Source of the DNA: Chryseobacterium sp.
Lineage (GTDB): Bacteria; Bacteroidota; Bacteroidia; Flavobacteriales; Weeksellaceae
Reading direction: 5' to 3'
DNA length: 64,000 nucleotides
NCBI GenBank assembly: GCA_027492795.1
Contig: JAPUEB010000006.1
Location: 1-64,000 of the forward strand
This document shows positions 52,686 to 61,514 of this stretch, piece by piece (within the stretch, counting starts at the first letter, position 1; every line of letters starts with the position of its first letter). The translations under genes and the position numbers were made by a program. The notes under the pieces were generated by a model. It saw only the letters and a list, made by a program, of their open reading frames with translations. It was not told the DNA's origin and did not search any database.

Positions 52686-53153
52686 CTAAAACTTTATCGC
52701 TACTAATGCTTTTTTAATTTCAGAATACGGAATTTCCTTCTCTTCTTCTACATCTATTTTTCCTTTTCCTACTTCTTTTGGTTTTCTGTATCTTAAAAGA
52801 AGGGTTATTTTTTCTTCATCCACTTTTACCAGTTCACCTTCAATTTTGGTATCGTCTTTCATCAAAACATCCAAATCGCGGCCGATATTTTTCCGGAATT
52901 GTCTTTCGGAAGAAAGAGGTTCACTTAATCCGGCGCTCATTACCTGCAAAGAAAAATCGTGTTCTTCCCGATCCATATTGAATTCTATAGCGCGACTTGC
53001 ATCAAGACAATCTTGTAAAGAAACGCCGTTGTCTCCATCTAAAATCACCGTTACATCGTCGCTTGCAGAAATTTTCAAATCAATTAGAAAGAGGTCTTTT
53101 CTTTCCTCAAGAAATTGATTTAAAAGTTCTTCTATTTTTTTTCTGAATTCCAT
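52686..53153 (-). CDS. rimP: Ribosome maturation factor RimP
   Basis: A 155-residue protein needed for 30S subunit maturation, first gene of rimP-nusA-infB. The N-terminal domain includes LFLIDLKISASDDVTVILDGDNGVSLQDC (shown here only in outline: a DGDNGVSLQDC core), then SRAIEFNMDREEHDFSLQVMSAGLSEPL, the conserved S-PG-like turn reading SAGLSEPL. The C-terminal SH3-like domain follows. The ATG at 53153 (MEFRKKIEELL) is preferred to one two codons upstream because it is the first codon of the conserved helix; either is possible. The unusual leader is described separately. Confidence 0.93.
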   Translation of the reverse strand: MEFRKKIEELLNQFLEERKDLFLIDLKISASDDVTVILDGDNGVSLQDCLDASRAIEFNMDREEHDFSLQVMSAGLSEPLSSERQFRKNIGRDLDVLMKDDTKIEGELVKVDEEKITLLLRYRKPKEVGKGKIDVEEEKEIPYSEIKKALVAIKF

Positions 53154-53209
53154 ACACATCTAAAAGAATTACGGTTACGAAAAAAGGCTTTCTTGCGAAG
53201 CCTTTTCAT
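53132..53209 (-). CDS. Possible 25-residue leader peptide overlapping rimP start
   Basis: From an ATG at 53209 a 25-codon basic reading (MKRLRKKAFFRNRNSF at its start) runs through the leader hairpin, past the rimP ATG in another frame, and stops at 53132. A -7 box lies about 22 bp upstream. Its translation would cover the hairpin. Size alone does not prove coding. Confidence 0.3.
   Translation of the reverse strand: MKRLRKKAFFRNRNSFRCVWNSEKK
53182..53206 (-). terminator. Terminator-like hairpin in the rimP leader
   Basis: AAAAGGCTT (53182-53190) pairs with AAGCCTTTT (53198-53206). On the reverse strand six T follow. It lies between the reverse-strand -7 box at 53231-53238 and the rimP start, so it would act on the operon itself. 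Confidence 0.65.
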
Positions 53210-53230
53210 TGTTTTTCCGTTAATCCGGTG

Positions 53231-53238
53231 CAAATATA
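53231..53238 (-). promoter_or_regulatory. -7 promoter box of the rimP-nusA-infB operon
   Basis: The reverse strand reads TATATTTG, a perfect TAnnTTTG, giving a predicted leader of about 75 bases to the rimP ATG. Confidence 0.6.
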
Positions 53239-53315
53239 CAACATTTTTATATAAAATTCAAAACCAATTACTTTAACTTCGGTAACCGCGAAACGTTTCA
53301 ATGCTTTTTTTTGAT

Positions 53316-53323
53316 TAAATTTG
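53316..53323 (+). promoter_or_regulatory. -7 promoter box of the polysaccharide cluster
   Basis: TAAATTTG matches TAnnTTTG, 27 bp before the TTG start of the UDP-glucose dehydrogenase gene at 53351. Confidence 0.55.
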
Positions 53324-53350
53324 CAGAAATTTTTCATAAAAACATAAATT

Positions 53351-54667
53351 TTGAATATCACTATAGTTGGAACAGGATACGTAGGATTGGTAACAGGAAC
53401 TACGCTTGCCGAATTGGGAAACAACGTTTTCTGCGTGGACATCGACGAGAAAAAGGTAGAGGGAATGAAGCAGGGAATTGTCCCGATTTACGAACCCGGA
53501 CTGGAAGAAATGTTTCAGCGAAATATCCAAGCGCAACGACTTTTTTTTACCACCAATATCAAAGAAGCTTTAGATAAAAGCGAAGTCATTTATTTGGCTC
53601 TTCCTACTCCTCCCGGAGAAGATGGAAGCGCGGATTTGTCTTATGTTATTAGCGTTGCCAACCAAATTGGCGAAATGATGACGGAATATAAAGTGGTGGT
53701 AAACAAATCCACCGTTCCCGTAGGAACCGCAGATAAAGTGCGTGAAGTTATTTCCGCAAAAACTCAAATTCCTTTCGACGTGGTTTCTAATCCCGAATTT
53801 TTACGTGAAGGTTTTGCCGTGGAAGATTCTATGAATCCTGCGAGAGTTGTAGTAGGAGCTTCTTCTGAAAAAGCCAAAGAAATTATGGCGAAAATTTATC
53901 AGCCCTTCACCAACACGGGAGTACCAATAATTTTTATGGATGAAAAATCTTCGGAATTAACGAAATATGCTGCAAATTCTTTCCTGGCGGTTAAAATTAC
54001 TTTTATGAACGAAATCGCCAATTATTGCGAAAAAGTAGGCGCAGATGTGGATAAAGTCCGCCTTGGAATGGGCAGCGACGACAGAATTGGGCACCGCTTT
54101 CTTTTTCCGGGAATCGGTTATGGCGGAAGTTGTTTCCCGAAAGATGTAAAAGCACTTATAAAATCTGGAAAAGAGGAAGATTTTGCTTTTAAAATTTTAG
54201 AAGCTACCGAATACATCAACAAAAAGCAAAAAGTGATTTTGGTAGATGAAATTTCTAACTACTTTAACGGAAACTTGGAAGGAAAAACCATTGCAATGTG
54301 GGGACTTGCCTTCAAAGCTAATACCGACGACATTAGAGAAGCATCATCACTCGACAATATTGAAATTTTACTCGAAAAAGGTGCAAAAATCGTTGCTTAC
54401 GATGCCATTGCCGAAGAAAATGTGCGAAAAATTTTGGGCGACAAAATAGAATATGCAAAAGATATGTATTCTGCCCTTGAAAACGCTGATTGTTTGTTGA
54501 TTGCCACCGAATGGAGCGAGTTTAAAAATCCAAACTTTGAATTAATGGCAAAAAAATTAAAAAACAAAGCCATTTTCGACGGAAGAAATATGTTCAGTAT
54601 GGAACAGGTGGAAAATACTGGATTTTTTTATAAATCTATTGGGAGAAAAACTATATTTCATGGATAG
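53351..54667 (+). CDS. ugd: UDP-glucose 6-dehydrogenase
   Basis: A 438-residue NAD-dependent enzyme oxidising UDP-glucose to UDP-glucuronate. The Rossmann motif is NITIVGTGYVGLVTGTTLAE at the extreme N-terminus. The TTG at 53351 must be the start, since an in-frame stop lies two codons upstream and the first ATG would remove the NAD site. The catalytic Cys is in GIGYGGSCFPKDVKAL, with the assisting Lys and Asn in YAANSFLAVKITFMNE. The C-terminal UDP-binding domain has MWGLAFKANTDDIREA. First gene of the surface polysaccharide cluster. Confidence 0.95.
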   Translation: MNITIVGTGYVGLVTGTTLAELGNNVFCVDIDEKKVEGMKQGIVPIYEPGLEEMFQRNIQAQRLFFTTNIKEALDKSEVIYLALPTPPGEDGSADLSYVISVANQIGEMMTEYKVVVNKSTVPVGTADKVREVISAKTQIPFDVVSNPEFLREGFAVEDSMNPARVVVGASSEKAKEIMAKIYQPFTNTGVPIIFMDEKSSELTKYAANSFLAVKITFMNEIANYCEKVGADVDKVRLGMGSDDRIGHRFLFPGIGYGGSCFPKDVKALIKSGKEEDFAFKILEATEYINKKQKVILVDEISNYFNGNLEGKTIAMWGLAFKANTDDIREASSLDNIEILLEKGAKIVAYDAIAEENVRKILGDKIEYAKDMYSALENADCLLIATEWSEFKNPNFELMAKKLKNKAIFDGRNMFSMEQVENTGFFYKSIGRKTIFHG

Positions 54668-55580
54668 GATTGCAGTACTGATTCCCTGCTACAATGAAGA
54701 GATAACAATTGGAACCGTAGTTAGGGATTTTAAAAAACATCTTCCACAAGCGAACATTTTTGTTTACGACAATAATTCAACAGATAGAACTGTAGAAGTT
54801 GCAAAAGATGCTGGTGCAATTGTTGGGTACGAAAATAAACAGGGGAAAGGAAATGTAGTCTTAAAAATGTTTCGGGAAATAGATGCAGATATTTACATCA
54901 TGATTGACGGAGACGATACTTATCCGGCAGAAAACATACAATTAATGTTGGAAAAGTTTAAATTATCTGATGCTGAGATGTTGGTTGGAGACCGCCTTTC
55001 TAACCTTAGCTATAAAAAAGAAAACAAAAGAGCTTTTCACAATTTTGGAAATCATTTGGTACGCAAGCTCATCAATACATTTTTTGGTTCCGAATTGAAA
55101 GACATTTTATCCGGATACCGCATTTTTTCCAGAAGATTTGTAAAAAATTATGCCGGATTAATTAATGGTTTTGAACTGGAAACAGACCTTAGTATCTATA
55201 CGCTACATTATGGATTAAAAATTACGGAACTTCCCATAAACTACCGCGATAGACCACACGGAAGCGAATCCAAGCTCAACACCTTTACCGATGGTTTTAA
55301 AGTAATTCGTTTATTTTTTAATCTGGTGAGGCTGTACAAACCAATGGTGTTTTTCGGTTGGATTGCTGTACTCTCTTTTTTGGCAGGTGCAATAATGATG
55401 ATTATCCCCGTAAGCGAATTTGTAAAATTTCATTATGTGTATAAAGTTCCTACCCTGATCTTTTCCATAATGCTAATATTGATAAGTTTGCTGTGTTTGG
55501 CAACGGGATTAATTCTCGACAACATCTCTATTATAGACAAAAAGAACTTTAAGCTAAATTATTACCAAAAAAACATTTAG
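54660..55580 (+). CDS. Family 2 glycosyltransferase with two C-terminal membrane helices (DPM1/GtrB-like)
   Basis: A 306-residue protein from the ATG at 54660, which overlaps the ugd stop by 8 bp; a non-ATG start seven codons upstream is less likely. The GT-A domain (about 1-225) reads RIAVLIPCYNEEITIGTVV, DNNSTDRTVEVAKDAGA and the metal-binding YIMIDGDDTYP. Two hydrophobic helices at about 230-295 anchor it. Such enzymes transfer a sugar to undecaprenyl or dolichyl phosphate. Here it likely makes a lipid-linked sugar for the following membrane glycosyltransferase. Confidence 0.85.
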   Translation: MDRIAVLIPCYNEEITIGTVVRDFKKHLPQANIFVYDNNSTDRTVEVAKDAGAIVGYENKQGKGNVVLKMFREIDADIYIMIDGDDTYPAENIQLMLEKFKLSDAEMLVGDRLSNLSYKKENKRAFHNFGNHLVRKLINTFFGSELKDILSGYRIFSRRFVKNYAGLINGFELETDLSIYTLHYGLKITELPINYRDRPHGSESKLNTFTDGFKVIRLFFNLVRLYKPMVFFGWIAVLSFLAGAIMMIIPVSEFVKFHYVYKVPTLIFSIMLILISLLCLATGLILDNISIIDKKNFKLNYYQKNI

Positions 55581-55583
55581 AGC

Positions 55584-56873
55584 GTGAAGAAGGCTGCCTT
55601 TATGTTGTTCTGCTTTTTTACAATTTTTTTCAGCATCTATAAAAATGTTTTTCATGTTCTTACGGAAGAAAAATGGAAGTATGCTGAAAATGAATTTTCC
55701 CTTACGCTTATGTATGGAAAACTCTTGGCTAGTAATAATTCAGGAATTTTTTCTCATGGTGGATTTCCTGGGTTCTTTTATGTAGATACCTGGGAGCAAC
55801 TTACCGAAGCTAAAAATAACTACATCGCAAAAAAAAAGTTTTCATCATATCATTATCAAGCCTATACTTCACAAATCGGTGGTCAAGGAATTTTTTATAG
55901 TTTTTTGGATAAGATTTCTCCTAATAACAAAGTAGAAAATATTGCATTCTTCGAAATCATAAATAGTACACTGCTTTCAATTGCTCTTACACTTTTTTTG
56001 GTATGGTGTCTGCTCAATTTTGGTTTTTTAGTTTCCATAATAACATATTTTTTTATACTTTTAAGTCCGTGGCTCATGATGTATGGAAAAGACATTTGGT
56101 GGACGCAGTGGATATTTTTGTTTCCATTTTCTGTTTTGTTGGTATATTTCCATTTCAAAAAAAAATCGGGACTAAAGAATTACTACATTTTAATTTTTAC
56201 ACTGGTTTTTCTGAAGCTTTTTGTAAACGGTTTTGAATTTATCACCACATTTTTAGTTGCTACCTGCATTCCGTTCATACTTTATCATTTTAAAAACTTT
56301 CGTTCAATTCGGTTTTTATTTCGTGCAGCTAAAGATCATATTATATCAATATTTTTGGCTTTTACAGCATCGCTGTTAATTATCTTTCAACAATTTTACA
56401 TTCTAAAAGGAAGTTACAGAGCAGGACTTGATCACCTCATTAATGCATACCATAGAAGAAGCAGTGGTGGTTATAGCTATCCAGATACAAATACAACAAT
56501 GAATACCTTAAAACATTTTAAGATAGACATTTTATACAGATATATGGGAAATAATGCGTTGGAACTTGGATTTTTACAATCTCATCTAATGCCAAAAATA
56601 CCGTTCGGATTATTTTTTCTACTGGGTTTATTGTGCTGTATTTTTATTTTTATTAAAATCAAAAAATTACGAAACTTGGCGCTGATAGCAAAACTGTCTT
56701 TTTTGGCGCCTGCAAGTTGGTTAATTATCTTTCGGGAACATGGCCACGTTCATACTCATGTAGATTTTATGATTTGGTATTTTCCTTATTTATTGTTCTG
56801 CTTCTTATTAATAGGATTAACTTTTCAATTCATAATTAATAAAAACAACTTGAAAACACCTTCATTTTTGTAA
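55584..56873 (+). CDS. Multi-spanning membrane protein, possible GT-C glycosyltransferase
   Basis: A 429-residue protein with about ten hydrophobic helices and a GTG start 3 bp after the preceding gene. A sizeable non-membrane loop after the first helix (about 25-120) contains an acidic/aromatic region. The C-terminal part carries FREHGHVHTHVDFMIWYFP, a His-rich motif. I do not recognise a named family. Size, topology and the upstream lipid-phosphate-sugar type enzyme suggest a GT-C glycosyltransferase acting on the periplasmic side; this is inference. Confidence 0.65.
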   Translation: MKKAAFMLFCFFTIFFSIYKNVFHVLTEEKWKYAENEFSLTLMYGKLLASNNSGIFSHGGFPGFFYVDTWEQLTEAKNNYIAKKKFSSYHYQAYTSQIGGQGIFYSFLDKISPNNKVENIAFFEIINSTLLSIALTLFLVWCLLNFGFLVSIITYFFILLSPWLMMYGKDIWWTQWIFLFPFSVLLVYFHFKKKSGLKNYYILIFTLVFLKLFVNGFEFITTFLVATCIPFILYHFKNFRSIRFLFRAAKDHIISIFLAFTASLLIIFQQFYILKGSYRAGLDHLINAYHRRSSGGYSYPDTNTTMNTLKHFKIDILYRYMGNNALELGFLQSHLMPKIPFGLFFLLGLLCCIFIFIKIKKLRNLALIAKLSFLAPASWLIIFREHGHVHTHVDFMIWYFPYLLFCFLLIGLTFQFIINKNNLKTPSFL

Positions 56874-56878
56874 ATTTG
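56850..56878 (+). promoter_or_regulatory. Promoter of rfbB (-33 TTG, -7 TAAATTTG)
   Basis: TTG at 56850-56852 and TAAATTTG at 56871-56878 are 18 bp apart, matching the Bacteroidota -33/-7 layout. The -7 box overlaps the stop of the preceding gene. Confidence 0.65.
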
Positions 56879-56895
56879 AAAATTAATATTTTTTT

Positions 56896-57975
56896 ATGAA
56901 AAACATAATCATAACTGGCGGTGCCGGATTTATTGGATCTCACGTAGTTCGTGAGTTTGTGAAAAACTTGCCGGAAACAAAAATCATCAATCTTGATGCG
57001 TTAACTTACGCCGGAAATCTTGAAAATCTAAAAGACATCGAAAGCGAACCCAATTACGTTTTTGAAAAAGCGGATATTACTAAAAACGAGGAACTACAAA
57101 GAGTTTTTGAAAAATACAAACCGGACGCAATCGTACATTTGGCTGCAGAATCTCACGTGGACAGAAGCATCACCGATCCTAATGCGTTCATCAACACAAA
57201 TGTAATTGGAACTGCAAATCTTTTGAATTTTGCGAGAGAATTTTGGACTTTAAACCCAGATCATCAACACGGGAATTTCCCTGATGAACCAAGAACCAAT
57301 CTTTTTTACCACGTTTCTACGGATGAAGTTTATGGCGCACTTGGAGAAACCGGATTTTTCACCGAAGAAACTTCCTACGACCCGAAATCACCTTATTCTG
57401 CTTCTAAAGCTGCTTCCGACCATTTGGTAAGAGCTTACGGAAATACGTATGGAATGCCTTTCATCATTTCCAACTGTTCCAATAATTACGGCCCGAATCA
57501 TTTTCCAGAAAAATTGATTCCGCTTTGTATTCACAATATTTTAAATGAAAAACCGCTGCCGATTTACGGCGACGGAAAATATACAAGAGACTGGCTTTAC
57601 GTGATTGATCATGCAAAAGCAATTTTCCAGATTTTTCACGAAGCAAAAACCGGCGAAACTTATAACATTGGCGGTTGGAACGAGTGGCAAAACATCAATT
57701 TGGTAAAAGAACTCATCAAACAGGTAGATGAAAAAATTGGAAATCCAGCTGGTTATTCAGAAAAACTGATCACTTTTGTAAAAGACAGACCAGGACACGA
57801 TAAACGTTACGCCATCGACGCTACAAAACTCGCCAATGATTTGGGCTGGAAACCTTCAGTAACTTTTGAGGAAGGTCTTTCCAAAACAATCGACTGGTTT
57901 TTGGAAAATAAAGAATGGCTGGAACATGTGACGAGCGGGGATTACCAGAAGTATTATCAAAAACAGTATGAATAA
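56896..57975 (+). CDS. rfbB: dTDP-glucose 4,6-dehydratase
   Basis: A 359-residue short-chain dehydrogenase/reductase enzyme that forms dTDP-4-keto-6-deoxyglucose. The NAD-binding motif is ITGGAGFIGSHVVREF. HLAAESHVDRSI and FYHVSTDEVYGALG carry the catalytic Thr-Asp-Glu, and YSASKAASDHLVRAY the Tyr-x-x-x-Lys pair. Further blocks are NCSNNYGPNHFPEKLIPL and GDGKYTRDWLYVIDHAKAI. Normal length. It feeds the pathway begun by rfbA and, with the ketoisomerase at the window end, leads to a 3-keto-6-deoxy sugar. Confidence 0.96.
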   Translation: MKNIIITGGAGFIGSHVVREFVKNLPETKIINLDALTYAGNLENLKDIESEPNYVFEKADITKNEELQRVFEKYKPDAIVHLAAESHVDRSITDPNAFINTNVIGTANLLNFAREFWTLNPDHQHGNFPDEPRTNLFYHVSTDEVYGALGETGFFTEETSYDPKSPYSASKAASDHLVRAYGNTYGMPFIISNCSNNYGPNHFPEKLIPLCIHNILNEKPLPIYGDGKYTRDWLYVIDHAKAIFQIFHEAKTGETYNIGGWNEWQNINLVKELIKQVDEKIGNPAGYSEKLITFVKDRPGHDKRYAIDATKLANDLGWKPSVTFEEGLSKTIDWFLENKEWLEHVTSGDYQKYYQKQYE

Positions 57976-58216
57976 TGGTTTAGTGGTATAATGGTTTAGT
58001 GGACGAGTTATTTACTGGAATACTGGTTTACTGGATGAGTTGTTTAGTAGCTTAGTGTTTTTGAAATTTACTAATTTTTGTTAATAGAAATAAGTTTCAA
58101 ACTAAGTAGCACCATCAAAAATTAGCTCCAAATAATAATAAACACCAATAAATACTAAAACACAAAACCATTGTCCAGTAAACAACATTTTCTCTTACAA
58201 ACAAAAACGGAATGAA
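57976..58216. repeat. Low-complexity gap with TGGTTTAGTGG repeats
   Basis: AATGGTTTAGTGG occurs at 57974-57986 and 57990-58002, with degenerate copies such as ACTGGTTTACTGG behind them. An inverted copy, CCACTAAACCATT, lies beyond the next gene at 58624-58636. No gene is seen here. Confidence 0.7.
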
Positions 58217-58606
58217 GTGTCATTAATAAAGTATCATAAAGATTTAAAAGTTTATCAGGATGCATTTTCATCTGCGATGAAGATTTATGAGCTTACAAAA
58301 AAGTTTCCCGTGGAAGAACGATATTCTTTAACTGATCAAATCAGAAGATCATCACGTTCTGTTTGCGGAAACATTTCTGAAGGATGGCGAAAAAGACGTT
58401 ACGTTAAATTATTTGAAAATAAATTTATAGATGCGGATGGCGAAGCAAGTGAAACGCAAAACTGGTTAGATTTTGCATTTGCTTGTGGGTACATAAATGA
58501 TTTGGATTACAAAGAGGTGTATGATAAATACAATGAAATTCTGTCAATGCTCTCATCAATGATTATCAATTCAGACAAATGGACTTTCCCACCAAAGAAA
58601 AACTAA
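58217..58606 (+). CDS. Four-helix-bundle protein (23S rRNA intervening-sequence family)
   Basis: A 129-residue protein of the S23/IVP four-helix-bundle family: LKVYQDAFSSAMKIYELTKKFP, YSLTDQIRRSSRSVCGNISEGW (conserved NI-EG block, partly given), then ETQNWLDFAFACGYI. A GTG start at 58217 fits the family N-terminus. The molecular role is unknown; members are found inside 23S rRNA insertions and scattered in Bacteroidota genomes, often in variable loci. Here it interrupts the rfbB-rfbA pair and is flanked by inverted 13-bp repeats, suggesting an inserted cassette. Confidence 0.88.
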   Translation: MSLIKYHKDLKVYQDAFSSAMKIYELTKKFPVEERYSLTDQIRRSSRSVCGNISEGWRKRRYVKLFENKFIDADGEASETQNWLDFAFACGYINDLDYKEVYDKYNEILSMLSSMIINSDKWTFPPKKN

Positions 58607-58648
58607 ACTATTAATCCACCAAACCACTAAACCATTAATCCACTAAAA

Positions 58649-59506
<858 letters not shown>

Positions 59507-59513
59507 AAGTAAT

Positions 59514-60515
59514 TTGATTTTGAAAACAAACCTATTCATAAAAATAATTTTTGCAATGCTATTGGCTTTCACGGTCAATAGTTTTGTTTATTTTGGGTTT
59601 GTAAATTCTTATTCATCCAAAATTCTCAACTTTCAAGATTTTACGCAGCAGTTTCACTCGGGGATTTATCAATACAGGATTTTAAGTGGGCATTTTCTGA
59701 TTTGGATTTACGATTTTTTAGGTAATTTCAACGTGAATTATGATGTTTTCAAAATGAAATTTCTTAATCCCAATTCAGAACCAAGAATGTATCTTTCCCT
59801 ATATATTCTGAATACATTGTTCTTAATGCTTTCCGCTTTTGTATTGCTTTTGATAACTCAAACCAAAAATTTCATTGCATCGGAAAGTGAGCGGATTTTG
59901 ATAGTGGCAGTTTCAATTTTTGCAATTGCACTTTCGCAGTTTGTTATAGTTCCCTATGATGTTTCAAGTTATTTTTTCCTCTTGTTATTTTTCTTCTTTT
60001 TAATGAAATATCTGGAAAACCAATCGGCTTTAAATCTAATCACACTGTTTTTCATTCTTACTATCTCCACCCTAAACCGCGAAAGTTCTGCTCTTTCGAT
60101 TTCTTTGGCGGCAACGCTTTTATTGGCAAAATTTGGTTGGACAAAAAAAATGATGGTTCCTGTAGCAATTTTGGCAACAACTTTTATTGCTGTATATATT
60201 GGGATGCGTATTTTTAGCGAAAAATTTGTAACTAATGATGGAAGTTTGATTACGGAAAATCTCACTAACTATAAAAACTGGCTTGGTATTTTATTTTGGG
60301 TAGTCTTCTTTATTTTTACATTACTTTTAGCAACACAAAAACAGGCGCGGAAAAATATCATAATTTTCCATTTTTTGGCGCTCCCATATATCGCAATGTG
60401 CTTTTACACAGGTATTCTGTATGAAATTAGACTCTACATCCCCATCTTCATAACGTGTTTATTTCTAGGCGGAATCAATTTCCAAACAAAAAAACCACAA
60501 TCAGCAGAATTTTAG
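59514..60515 (+). CDS. Multi-spanning membrane protein of the polysaccharide cluster
   Basis: A 333-residue protein with about eight hydrophobic helices, starting at a TTG 7 bp after rfbA; a second TTG two codons later is equally possible. An N-terminal loop (about 28-75) holds an FTQQFHSGIYQYRILSGHF sequence, and a mid-protein loop reads LNRESSALSI. No family recognised. The layout is like that of membrane glycosyltransferases or flippase-associated proteins in such clusters. Function remains open. Confidence 0.6.
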   Translation: MILKTNLFIKIIFAMLLAFTVNSFVYFGFVNSYSSKILNFQDFTQQFHSGIYQYRILSGHFLIWIYDFLGNFNVNYDVFKMKFLNPNSEPRMYLSLYILNTLFLMLSAFVLLLITQTKNFIASESERILIVAVSIFAIALSQFVIVPYDVSSYFFLLLFFFFLMKYLENQSALNLITLFFILTISTLNRESSALSISLAATLLLAKFGWTKKMMVPVAILATTFIAVYIGMRIFSEKFVTNDGSLITENLTNYKNWLGILFWVVFFIFTLLLATQKQARKNIIIFHFLALPYIAMCFYTGILYEIRLYIPIFITCLFLGGINFQTKKPQSAEF

Positions 60516-60522
60516 TATTTTT
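60515..60522 (+). promoter_or_regulatory. -7 promoter box of the ABC exporter genes
   Basis: TATTTTTG matches TAnnTTTG. It starts on the last base of the preceding stop codon and lies 17 bp before the permease ATG at 60540, giving a short leader. Confidence 0.6.
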
Positions 60523-60539
60523 GCACAAAATTTACACAA

Positions 60540-61388
60540 ATGAACGAACCACAGCAAAAGTGGACGGAAACCATAGAATCCAAACATACTTTATTAGACC
60601 TCAGACTTGGAGAAGTATGGCGTTATAAAGATTTGGTGTACATGTTTGTAAAAAGGGATTTTGTAGCCAGTTTTAAACAAACCATTCTTGGCCCTATTTG
60701 GTTTTTCATCAATCCCATTTTCACCACCATCGTTTACATTTTTGTATTTGGAAACATTGCCAAATTACCAACAGATGGCGCTCCGATGATTCTTTTTTAT
60801 TTGGTTGGCGTTACGCTTTGGAACTATTTTTCCAGTTGCCTTACTGGTACTTCTTATACTTTTGCTGGCAATGCAGGAATCTTTGGGAAAGTTTATTTTC
60901 CCAGGTTGGTTACTCCTATTTCGGTGGTTATTTCCAATTTAATGAAGTTCGGAGTGCAGTTTGCCCTTTTTTTGGTTTTCTTTTTTTACTATTGGTACAA
61001 AGGCGAAGTACAGCCCAATCTTTGGGTTTTGGCAACTCCATTTCTAATTCTCTTAATGGCTGCATTTGCATTGGGAGCGGGGATGATTTTTTCAGCATTA
61101 ACAACAAAATACCGAGACCTCAACATGCTTTTGGGATTTGGTGTTAGTTTATATATGTATGCAACTCCCGTAATCTATCCTGTTTCCGCACTTTCAGGAA
61201 TATGGAAAAAAATGTCAATGTACAATCCTCTCACTGGAATTTTTGAGTGTTTCAAATACGGCTGGCTCGGGAAAGGAGAATTTACGGTAACCATGTTGCT
61301 TATTAGTTCCGCTATTATTTTCTCCATACTTGCAGTAGGAACAGTGGTTTTCAACAAAGTGGAAAAAACCTTTATGGACACGGTTTAG
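60540..61388 (+). CDS. wzm: ABC-2 type polysaccharide export permease (Wzm-like)
   Basis: A 282-residue inner-membrane protein with six hydrophobic helices after an amphipathic cytoplasmic start. Typical sequence: LGEVWRYKDLVYMFVKRDF, KQTILGPIWFFINPIF, FPRLVTPISVVISNLMKFG and YRDLNMLLGFGVSLYMYATPVIYP. It forms the channel of an ATP-driven exporter that moves lipid-linked O-antigen or similar polysaccharide across the inner membrane. It is followed, after a 126-bp gap with TAGTGG-type repeats, by its ATPase. Confidence 0.92.
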   Translation: MNEPQQKWTETIESKHTLLDLRLGEVWRYKDLVYMFVKRDFVASFKQTILGPIWFFINPIFTTIVYIFVFGNIAKLPTDGAPMILFYLVGVTLWNYFSSCLTGTSYTFAGNAGIFGKVYFPRLVTPISVVISNLMKFGVQFALFLVFFFYYWYKGEVQPNLWVLATPFLILLMAAFALGAGMIFSALTTKYRDLNMLLGFGVSLYMYATPVIYPVSALSGIWKKMSMYNPLTGIFECFKYGWLGKGEFTVTMLLISSAIIFSILAVGTVVFNKVEKTFMDTV

Positions 61389-61514
61389 TAGAGTGATTGA
61401 GTGGAAGAATATTTGAGTGGTATAGTGGTTTACTTTTTTTGAGTATTGATACAGTGTCAATTTTCAACCTTCTATATCATTTGAAATAAATTGAAAATTT
61501 TGAAATAAAAATTT

